Source: Allorhizocola sp044869915
Lineage (GTDB): Bacteria > Actinomycetota > Actinomycetes > Mycobacteriales > Micromonosporaceae
Direction: 5' to 3'
NCBI GenBank assembly: GCA_044869915.1
Contig: JBIOYB010000003.1
Coordinates: 1 to 8,813 of the forward strand
DNA: 8,813 nucleotides
Shown here: positions 1 through 6,479 of the stretch, one piece after another
How the letters are laid out: the number at the start of each line of letters is the position of its first letter
Position numbering within the stretch: position 1 is the first letter of the stretch
The notes under the pieces: model-generated
Databases searched by the model: none
What the model saw: the letters and a program-made list of their open reading frames with translations, nothing else
Told to the model about the DNA's origin: nothing
Position numbers and translations under genes: made by a program

Positions 1-258
1 ATTTGTTCATTTGAATGCACGTTTTGCAAAAGCTGTGTAGACGGCATTTTGGGTAATGTGTGCCCTAATTGTGGCGGCGGTTTCGCCGCTCGTCCCCACA
101 GACCATCGCGGAACTTGACGGGTGACAATTATCTCGCCGTCTACCCAGCAAGTGCCACTGTGAAGCACCGTCCGGCGCCTGCAGCTGCAGGCGGGGCGCG
201 GGCTGGACGCGATACGGGCCAACGAATCCCTCACCTACAACTCGTACATGTTCGGTGA
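1..258 (+). CDS. DUF1272-family zinc-ribbon-like protein, C-terminal part (5' end outside window, 3' end altered)
   Basis: Frame 1 is open from the first base. It reads a cysteine-rich stretch containing CSFECTFCKSC and then CPNCGG followed by RPHRPSRN. This CxxxCxxC ... CPNCGG ... RPxRP pattern is what I know from DUF1272, a short family of unknown function that probably binds zinc through these cysteines. The family-like tail (YPASATVKHRP) ends near base 174. The last 28 codons to the stop at 256-258 (Ala/Gly/Arg-rich) do not resemble the family, and they overlap another frame that encodes a multicopper oxidase. I therefore read the native C-terminus as lost or extended at a junction near 177-192. 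By hand count, 23 of the first 60 bases are G or C, far below the rest of the window. The start lies off the left edge. The family call is fairly secure; the function is unknown. Confidence 0.72.
   Translation: MCSFECTFCKSCVDGILGNVCPNCGGGFAARPHRPSRNLTGDNYLAVYPASATVKHRPAPAAAGGARAGRDTGQRIPHLQLVHVR
177..192. repeat. perfect 16-bp palindrome at a gene junction
   Basis: GCCTGCAGCTGCAGGC equals its own reverse complement and contains two adjacent CTGCAG hexamers (179-184 and 185-190). It sits where recognisable DUF1272 sequence (frame 1, to about 174) gives way to recognisable multicopper oxidase sequence (frame 2, from about 192). It may be a rearrangement, cloning or assembly breakpoint, or simply chance within GC-rich DNA. 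Confidence 0.6.
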
Positions 259-3200
259 TCCACCGACCCCGATGCCGCGTTCGTACCTGGGCGAGCCGAC
301 GAAGACCCGCCTGGTACACGCCGGATTCGAGCAGTTGCACGTGCATCACCTGCACGGCGGCGGCACCCGGTGGCGGCTCAACCCCGGCGCCGACGACACC
401 GATCTCGACGCGGGGCTGCAGAAGACACCCATCCAAAACGCTCGGTCGATCCGGCTGGACTCGCAGACCATCAGCCCGACCGAGACGTTCAACCTCGAGC
501 ACGAGTGTGGGGCGGGCGGTTGCCAGCAGGCAGTCGGTGACTTCCTGTATCACTGCCACATCGCGCATCACTACATAGCCGGAATGTGGGGCATGTGGCG
601 GGTGTTCAACACCGGTCAGGCAGGCCTCGCACCACTGCCCGGCGGTTGGGCCCCGGCCAACGGGGTCACGTCGGCGGGCCTGGTCGGCCGGACCATGCCG
701 GACGGCAAAACCGTTGTGCTGCAGGCCAACCTGACCAACCCCAGCACGCAGGTCGCGATGGAGTCGCTCGTGGAGAGCCAGCTGCCGCCGAAGGGCGTGC
801 GGTTTGACGCCGACGACGCGACGGTCTGGGACTGGGCGAAGACCGGCAACGTGTATCAGGGTGAGCCGGAGACGGCGACCGTGTGGGCCAACTATGCCTC
901 GCCCACCCCGGGCGTGCGGCCCGATCTCCTGTTCAACCCCACCAACGGAAGGCCGGCGTATCCGATGATGCGCCCTCACTTCGGCATGCGACCACCCTTC
1001 TCCCCCAACGGCCACTCCGGTGCGCCATATCTGGGGAACACGGTGGCGCCGGGACGGCCCGACGGGCTGTGCCCGACGGCGTCGCCGGTGCGCAATTATG
1101 ACATCACCGCGATAGCCGTGCCCATCCAGAACACCGGGCGGGAGCGGGACGCCAACGGCGAGATCTTTGTGCTCAACGAGGACAAGGCAGCCGTGCTCGG
1201 CGGCACGAAACCGGTGGATCCGCTGGTGATCCGGTCCAATGTGGGCGACTGTGTGGCAGTCACGTTCGGCAGCGAACTCAACCCGGCCGTGCAGCACAAG
1301 GTGAACATGCACACGCATTTCGTGCAGTTCGACCCGCAGGCGTCCGACGGCGTGATCACCGGGTTCTCCTTCGAGCAGTCCATCTTCCACGCGGGGAAGG
1401 AGAATCGCACCCTCACCGCGGTGAACAGCTCGACGACGGTCACGGTGTCCAACGTGGACCGTCTACGGGTGGGCATCTCGATCGGCGTGGGCGTTGGCCG
1501 TACCAACATAGAAGTCAGAAAGATCACGGCCATCACCGGTCTGCAGTTGACGTTTGACACGGCGCTGACCCAGACCCACACCGCCGGCGAGCCGGTGACC
1601 GTCGAGTTCGTCCAGTACCGGTGGTATTCCGATGTGGACTCGGGCACGGTCTTCTGGCACGACCACGTCAACGGGATCGACTCGTGGGCGCACGGCCTCT
1701 TTGCCGCGCACATCATCGAGCCGCGCGGCTCCACCTACCGCGACCCGGTCACGGGCAACCCGGTGAAGAGCGGCACGATCGTCGATATCGTCAACACGGG
1801 AGGGTCGGTGGGTGTCGGCCAGTCCGGCTCCTTCAGAGAATTCATGATATTCCTCCACAATGGACGAAGAGGTAGAAACGAACTCACGGCGGCGTCAGGA
1901 GGTGGGCTCAATCCGTTCAACTTCGGGCAAGAGTGCGAAGAAGGCACGATCAACCTGAGAGCCGCGCCGATCGGTGAACGCACGCCACCGGGCGCCACAC
2001 CGGCCGACCCGGCGACCACCGAGCAACGGCAGGAATACAACGGTGTGCGGTGCCGAAACGCGTTCAGCCGCACGGGAGACGTGCTTACCAACGCCGAAGC
2101 CAACACGGTGCGGGCCACGGTGAGTACCGTCGATCCATATGTGTTCTCGTCGGTGAAGTACGGCGATCCCACGACTCCGCTGCTGCGGGCGTATGTCGGC
2201 GATCCGGTCGTCATCCGCACCATCGGCCTCGCCGAGCGGGCGGAAGCCTTGCGGATACAGGGACACAAATTCCGGGTCGAACGGTTCAACGCGGACGGTC
2301 AGTTCACCGACACGGCCACGACCGGTATTTCGGAACGGTTCGACTACGTGCTCGACGGAGGAGCGGGCGGCAGATCGGGCAGTCCGGGAGACTACCTGTA
2401 CTACAGCACGCGCACGTTCGCGTTCGAGAGCGGCGCGTGGGGCATCTTCCGGGTGCACAACAAGCGGCAGGGCAACCTGCAGGTGCTGCCCGGCCGGACA
2501 GCCCCGCCGACGGGGGCGGGCTTCCCGCTGCTGAGCCCGGCGACGGGCAACACTCAGGCGACCCCGGGGCCCAACCCGCCGTCGGCATTCAACGCCGATG
2601 GCACTCCAAACACGAGTGTGGTCGCGTCGACGACCAGCCCGTGTCCGGGCGGCGCACGCAACACCAACTACGACGTCTCGATTTTCAACATGACGTTGCC
2701 GACCGCTCCGTTCGCGGACACGGGAGGAGTGGTGTATGCGCTGACATCCGATGTCGTGGCCATCAAGGCGGGCACGAAACCGCTGGAGCCGCTGGTGTTG
2801 CGGGCCAATCAGGGTGATTGTGTCAACATCACCTTGCGCAACCAGATGACGCCGGGCTCGCTCTACGGAGGCACGCGCGCCGGGCTCGACCTCGGCAAGC
2901 TGACGACAAACCAGCAGCTGTCGGCGGGAGCGGCGGTCGGGTTGAACCCCGACACGACGGTCCCGATCGGAGGGTCGGTCACGTATCGGCACTTCGCCGA
3001 CTCCGAGACGGGCACGTCGCTGTTCCAGAATCTGGGGAGCACGGCGTCGCTGCGCCACGGCGGCTACGGCATGCTGATCGTCGAACCCAACGGGTCCACT
3101 TGGTCCGACAGCGTCACGGGTGTGCCGCTCAACGCGACCCGCACCAGCACGCAGGCCATCATCCGGGGGACGGGCTTCCCCGCGTTCCGCGAGTTTGCCC

Positions 3201-3844
3201 TATCCATGCAGACCACGGATCAGGCCTATGCGCGCAGCATCGTGCCGTATATCGATGTGATCGCCGGGACAGGCATCAACAGTGTCACGGCGGCGAACGT
3301 GCCGGCCGCGCCTGTGCCGGGAGCCCCGCCGGGCACGGCCGGCAATGCCGGTTCGCTCGACAAGGGCTACAACCACATCAATTACCGGTCGGAGCCGTTG
3401 ACAACGCGGCTCGGGTTGACCGCCAATCCGGCCAACTACACGGCAGCGACCGTGATCGGCGGCTATGGTCTGGCGTTCAGCTCGACACTGTTCGGCGACC
3501 CGGACACGCCCGTCCTGCGGGCATACCCGGGCGACCGGATCGTGTTCCGGGTCGGCGTCGGCGCCAGCGACCAGTTCCACTCCTTCACCGTGTCGGGGCA
3601 CGTGTTCCCGCTCGAGCCGAAGATGTGGAGCCCCTCCGATCAGCGCTCGCAACTGATGGCGTCGCGGACCATTACGGCCGGCGAAACCATTGACGCGTGG
3701 GTGGTCGGCGGTGCCGGTAGCTCGCAACACTATGAGGGCGACTACCTTTACGGCGACGCCAAGCACCAGTTCCAAGAGGCCGGGTTGTGGGGCATCCTGC
3801 GGGTGCTCCCCAACGGCGCAAGCGCTTTGGCCTCAGTCGAATGA
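248..3844 (+). CDS. giant multi-cupredoxin multicopper oxidase, N-terminally truncated
   Basis: Multicopper oxidases oxidise metals or organic substrates at a type 1 copper and reduce O2 at a trinuclear site. Residue numbers count from the first in-frame ATG (248). That ATG is probably not the native start: the homologous frame is open from 164, similarity to internal copies begins near 192, and no signal peptide is visible. Repeated cupredoxin units follow. Unit 1 (to about 125) has a C-terminal-type set, HVHHLHG at 31-37 and HCHIAHH at 102-108 with Met113. Unit 2 (about 281-540) has an N-terminal-type set, HTH at 355-357 and WHDH at 470-473. Units near 600-745, 800-990 and 1040-1190 keep the fold signatures (GDPxTPxLRAY, GDYLY, WGIxRV) but have lost most copper ligands. 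Together units 1 and 2 carry all eight trinuclear histidines. The stop overlaps the next gene's ATG, suggesting translational coupling. Family call strong; substrate unknown. Confidence 0.85.
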   Translation: MFGDPPTPMPRSYLGEPTKTRLVHAGFEQLHVHHLHGGGTRWRLNPGADDTDLDAGLQKTPIQNARSIRLDSQTISPTETFNLEHECGAGGCQQAVGDFLYHCHIAHHYIAGMWGMWRVFNTGQAGLAPLPGGWAPANGVTSAGLVGRTMPDGKTVVLQANLTNPSTQVAMESLVESQLPPKGVRFDADDATVWDWAKTGNVYQGEPETATVWANYASPTPGVRPDLLFNPTNGRPAYPMMRPHFGMRPPFSPNGHSGAPYLGNTVAPGRPDGLCPTASPVRNYDITAIAVPIQNTGRERDANGEIFVLNEDKAAVLGGTKPVDPLVIRSNVGDCVAVTFGSELNPAVQHKVNMHTHFVQFDPQASDGVITGFSFEQSIFHAGKENRTLTAVNSSTTVTVSNVDRLRVGISIGVGVGRTNIEVRKITAITGLQLTFDTALTQTHTAGEPVTVEFVQYRWYSDVDSGTVFWHDHVNGIDSWAHGLFAAHIIEPRGSTYRDPVTGNPVKSGTIVDIVNTGGSVGVGQSGSFREFMIFLHNGRRGRNELTAASGGGLNPFNFGQECEEGTINLRAAPIGERTPPGATPADPATTEQRQEYNGVRCRNAFSRTGDVLTNAEANTVRATVSTVDPYVFSSVKYGDPTTPLLRAYVGDPVVIRTIGLAERAEALRIQGHKFRVERFNADGQFTDTATTGISERFDYVLDGGAGGRSGSPGDYLYYSTRTFAFESGAWGIFRVHNKRQGNLQVLPGRTAPPTGAGFPLLSPATGNTQATPGPNPPSAFNADGTPNTSVVASTTSPCPGGARNTNYDVSIFNMTLPTAPFADTGGVVYALTSDVVAIKAGTKPLEPLVLRANQGDCVNITLRNQMTPGSLYGGTRAGLDLGKLTTNQQLSAGAAVGLNPDTTVPIGGSVTYRHFADSETGTSLFQNLGSTASLRHGGYGMLIVEPNGSTWSDSVTGVPLNATRTSTQAIIRGTGFPAFREFALSMQTTDQAYARSIVPYIDVIAGTGINSVTAANVPAAPVPGAPPGTAGNAGSLDKGYNHINYRSEPLTTRLGLTANPANYTAATVIGGYGLAFSSTLFGDPDTPVLRAYPGDRIVFRVGVGASDQFHSFTVSGHVFPLEPKMWSPSDQRSQLMASRTITAGETIDAWVVGGAGSSQHYEGDYLYGDAKHQFQEAGLWGILRVLPNGASALASVE
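1400..1612 (+). other. beta-rich insertion module inside cupredoxin unit 2
   Basis: Residues about 385-455 of the oxidase separate the HTH motif (355-357) from the WHDH motif (470-473). The insert is rich in Val, Thr and Ile and low in Cys. It reads like a small beta-strand module (TVTVSNVDRLRVG, then ITAITGLQLTFDTAL, then HTAGEPV). The equivalent stretch in the downstream degenerate unit (about 862-910) does not contain this sequence. The boundaries are approximate and the function is unknown. Confidence 0.5.
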
Positions 3845-5850
3845 GCACCAAATTTCGGTTCTCCCCGGCCCATGTGGCTGGGGGGAACCCCCTCGGAATG
3901 CTTCTCAAAGTGGTTATGGTGCTCGGCGTCGTGCTGTGGACTGTCATTGCCGGCGCGGCGCCGGCGTGGGCGCATGCCCAGCTTCTCGGCACCACGCCGG
4001 CCAACGGGACAAGGCTCGACACCGCCCCCGCCGAGGTGCGATTGCGATTCACCGAGCGGGTTCACCCGGTACCCTCCGGCTTGTCGCTTCTCGACGCTTC
4101 AGGCAAGACCCTTTTCTCCGGTACGCCTTCGGCCGCCGCCACAGGCGGTCCAACAGAACTGGTCTGGAGCGTGGGCGAGACCTTGCCAGACGGGGTATAC
4201 GTGGTGGTCTGGCGCGTGGTTTCCGCCGACTCGCACCCGATCCACGGCGCGTTCAGCTTCAGCGTGGGCGTTGCGGCGCCCGCGCCGCTCGCCGAGGGCG
4301 CTCAGGCGGGCGCGGACCGCGGTGTGGCCGTGGCGTTTTGGGCGTTCCGCTGGCTGGGCTACGCCGGCCTGGCCGTCTTCGCGGGCGGAGTGCTCGTGCT
4401 GTGGCGATGCTGGCCCGGTGGATGGGCGTCGCCGCGGGCGCGGCGCACCCTTCTGATCGGGTGGGCGGTGAGCGTCGCGTGCGCCGGCGCGGTGTTCCTG
4501 CTGCAGGGGCCGTACAGCGGCGGCGGGACTCTGGCGCAGCTCGTGTCGCCCGCCCTGATGGCGTCCACGTTGGGCAGTGCGTTCGGCTGGCTCGTGCTGG
4601 CCCGGCTCGCGCTGCTGGGGATCGCCGGATGGCTGGCGTTCCGGATGGCGCGAGGGCGTGTGCTTTTGGGCGTCATCGCGGGCGTGGCGCTGCCCGTGAC
4701 GTGGGCGGGCGCGGGCCACTCGGGGGTCGGCAACATCGAGGCGCTCGCGATCGACGCGCTGCACCTGGTGGCGATGTCGGCGTGGCTCGGCGGGCTGGTG
4801 CTGCTGTGGACGGCCCTGTTCGCCCGGCCCGTGTCGGAGGCCGCGTCGGTGCTTGCCCGGTTTTCGCCCTTGGCGGCCACGTGCGTGGGCGTGCTCATCG
4901 TGACGGGCGTATACCAGGCGTGGCGCGGCGTCGGCTCGTTGGCGGCACTGTCCGGATCGGACTATGGGCGCGTGCTGCTGTACAAGGTCGCCGCCATCGC
5001 GCTGCTCGTCTGGCTCGGCGCGCAGTCCAACGCCGCCGCGCGGCGGGCGTATGCGGGCATCGCCTCATCCGCACCGCCGGCCGACGCGGGCACAGACGTG
5101 GGCGCCGACGCGGCCCCGCAGCCGGCCAACGCGGGAGCTCGGCCAGGGCCAACCGCATCATCCTCGCCGCCGGCCAGGGCTGGTGTTGCCTTGGCCTCGC
5201 GGCAGGCCAAGACCGGTGTCGCCGCCGGCGTGAAACAGGCCGAGACCGGTGTCACCGCCGGCGTGAGACAGGCCGAGACCGGTGTCGCCTTGGCCTCGCG
5301 GCAGGCCAAGACCGGCGTCGCCGCCGGCGTGAGACAGGCCAAGACCGGTGTCACCGCCGGCGTGAGACGGGAGAGCCGCGCGGAACGGGACAGCCGGGCC
5401 GCCGCACAGGCCGGGCTTCGGCGCTCGGTGCGGATCGAGACGCTCACGGCGGCGGCCGTGCTCGCGCTGACAGCGCTCCTCGTGGCCACGCCGCCCGGCT
5501 CGCGACCCGCGGTCGCCGTCCCCTCCACCGTTTCGGCGGAGATGCCGCTGACAGGCGGCGGGCGCGTCCAATTGGTCGTCGACCCCGCGCGGGTGGGCGC
5601 CAGCCTGATCACCGTGAGCGTGCGCGACGGCGGCGGGCGTGATTGGGACGTGCCGGAAGTGACAGCGTCGCTGGACCTGCCCGACCGCGGTGTCGGCCCG
5701 TTGCGCGTGACCCTGCAGCGGCAGCAGCCCGGACGCTATGTCTCGCAAGCACTCACGTTGCCGCTGGCCGGCGACTGGCGCGTGCGGGTCGCGGTGCGTA
5801 CCTCCGAAATAGACATACAGACCGTCGAGACACGGGTATCGGTCATCTAA
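3841..5850 (+). CDS. CopC-CopD fusion copper protein with C-terminal FixH/YtkA-like domain
   Basis: The protein has 669 residues from ATG 3841, which overlaps the oxidase stop as ATGA. ATG 3898 is an alternative start that begins directly at the signal peptide (residues 20-44, ending APAWA). The mature protein would start at His45 (HAQLLG). CopC domains bind Cu(II) with this N-terminal His, a Glu and a D-x-H pair; here Glu72, Asp130 and His132 fit. The CopC domain covers about 45-145. A multi-helix CopD membrane domain follows at about 162-396, with the conserved AGHS (His293) and DALHLV ... WLGGL (His308). A cytoplasmic loop at about 397-530 contains six 11-residue repeats (448-513). One more membrane helix (about 533-549) leads to an outside beta domain (about 565-669) like those called FixH or YtkA. 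By family knowledge, the likely role is copper binding outside the membrane and transfer or import through CopD. Confidence 0.88.
   Translation: MSTKFRFSPAHVAGGNPLGMLLKVVMVLGVVLWTVIAGAAPAWAHAQLLGTTPANGTRLDTAPAEVRLRFTERVHPVPSGLSLLDASGKTLFSGTPSAAATGGPTELVWSVGETLPDGVYVVVWRVVSADSHPIHGAFSFSVGVAAPAPLAEGAQAGADRGVAVAFWAFRWLGYAGLAVFAGGVLVLWRCWPGGWASPRARRTLLIGWAVSVACAGAVFLLQGPYSGGGTLAQLVSPALMASTLGSAFGWLVLARLALLGIAGWLAFRMARGRVLLGVIAGVALPVTWAGAGHSGVGNIEALAIDALHLVAMSAWLGGLVLLWTALFARPVSEAASVLARFSPLAATCVGVLIVTGVYQAWRGVGSLAALSGSDYGRVLLYKVAAIALLVWLGAQSNAAARRAYAGIASSAPPADAGTDVGADAAPQPANAGARPGPTASSSPPARAGVALASRQAKTGVAAGVKQAETGVTAGVRQAETGVALASRQAKTGVAAGVRQAKTGVTAGVRRESRAERDSRAAAQAGLRRSVRIETLTAAAVLALTALLVATPPGSRPAVAVPSTVSAEMPLTGGGRVQLVVDPARVGASLITVSVRDGGGRDWDVPEVTASLDLPDRGVGPLRVTLQRQQPGRYVSQALTLPLAGDWRVRVAVRTSEIDIQTVETRVSVI
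3857..3889 (+). promoter_or_regulatory. strong RNA hairpin at the copCD translation start
   Basis: The arms 3857-3870 (GGTTCTCCCCGGCC) and 3876-3889 (GGCTGGGGGGAACC) pair over 14 positions, two of them G-U wobbles, around the 5-base loop CATGT. The hairpin lies between the two candidate starts of the copper gene (3841 and 3898). The purine run GGGGGGAA (3880-3887) is the only Shine-Dalgarno-like tract ahead of 3898, and it is locked in the stem. It could gate translation, or be a mobile intergenic repeat that was read through. The pairing is seen directly; the role is inference. Confidence 0.5.
5182..5379 (+). repeat. 33-bp tandem repeat block (six 11-codon units) in copCD
   Basis: Six contiguous 33-bp units start at 5182, 5215, 5248, 5281, 5314 and 5347; the last is degenerate after GGTGTCACCGCCGGCGTGAGAC. 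They encode GVALASRQAKT, GVAAGVKQAET, GVTAGVRQAET, GVALASRQAKT, GVAAGVRQAKT and GVTAGVRRESR. Units 1-3 and 4-6 match each other better than neighbours do, so there is a 99-bp higher-order period that suggests duplication of a trimer. The length is always a multiple of three, so copy-number change would keep the frame. Confidence 0.93.
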
Positions 5851-5857
5851 ACTCGTT

Positions 5858-5862
5858 GGGAG
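5858..5862 (+). promoter_or_regulatory. ribosome binding site of the lipoprotein gene
   Basis: GGGAG stands 8 bases before ATG 5871. It decides the start, because the ATG at 5866 is in another frame and the longer upstream reading in the same frame overlaps copCD and has no signal peptide. Confidence 0.6.
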
Positions 5863-5870
5863 TCAATGAC

Positions 5871-6476
5871 ATGTACCTTCGCCTTTCTCTTGCCGCCTCT
5901 TTGCTCGCGTTGGGTGGCTGCACCGATTCGCCGCCGGCCGCCCAGCCCGTGGCCCCACCGCCCGCCACGGCGGGACCCATCCCCTCCGGGCGGCCCGCAG
6001 ACACATCAGCCCAATTCGACCGCGATCCGTGCTCGGTGGCGACCGGCGACGAACTCGGGCTGGCGCTCAGCGCTCCCTTCAAGAACGTGTCGGGTGCGCC
6101 GCTGCGCCAGGACGGCAAACCCAAGCCGGTCGAGGCGGGCTGCGACTTCGGCTTCATCGCCGACGGCACGGATACGGCAGAGGCTTTTCATTTTGTACGC
6201 GTCCACCTGCGCAAGGCCGACGATGGCGCGCAACAGCTGTCGGCCTGCCGCGCGGCCGCCCAAAAGGCGCCGCTCGGTCAGGTCAACATCGCCGGTGGTG
6301 ATGAGGCGTGCCTGCGCCCCTACTCCATCCTGGTGGTCCGGACGGGCGCCCTGCACTTCACCGTTACCGTCGCGGCCCAGCCGTCGCGCGCCAGCCGCGC
6401 CGACGAGGACATCGAACTCGCCGCCGTCGCCAAGGCCGCCGCCACGACTATTGCGCCGCGGCTGCCCCGTGCGTAG
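5871..6476 (+). CDS. DUF3558-like lipoprotein
   Basis: This is a 201-residue exported lipoprotein. The start at ATG 5871 gives a short signal peptide ending in the lipobox L14-G15-G16-C17, so Cys17 should be acylated and the protein anchored outside the membrane. A Pro/Ala-rich tether (about 20-45) precedes a globular part that opens with RDPCSVATGDELGLAL. DPC followed by a helix of this kind is what I know from the DUF3558 lipoproteins of actinomycetes. Four further cysteines (54, 91, 126, 147) could form two disulfides. The gene starts 20 bases after the copper fusion gene, so the two are probably cotranscribed. No His- or Met-rich copper site is visible, so a role in copper handling rests only on position. 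The lipoprotein call is strong; the family call is moderate. Confidence 0.75.
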   Translation: MYLRLSLAASLLALGGCTDSPPAAQPVAPPPATAGPIPSGRPADTSAQFDRDPCSVATGDELGLALSAPFKNVSGAPLRQDGKPKPVEAGCDFGFIADGTDTAEAFHFVRVHLRKADDGAQQLSACRAAAQKAPLGQVNIAGGDEACLRPYSILVVRTGALHFTVTVAAQPSRASRADEDIELAAVAKAAATTIAPRLPRA

Positions 6477-6479
6477 GTC

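Noticed and set aside
65..1390. Long minus-strand open frame of 441 codons opposite the oxidase
   Set aside because: It is Arg/His/Val-rich shadow sequence with no recognisable motif. The plus strand here carries clear copper motifs, and long antisense frames are usual in GC-rich genes.
3787..3840. Upstream ATG at 3787 as the copCD start
   Set aside because: It would overlap the oxidase by 58 bases and add an Arg/Lys-rich leader before the signal peptide. ATG 3841 (ATGA overlap) or ATG 3898 fits better.
3690..5642. Plus-strand open frame of 650 codons in another frame over copCD
   Set aside because: It is almost entirely Arg, Gly and Ala with no domain. The overlapping frame has a signal peptide, CopC ligands and membrane helices.
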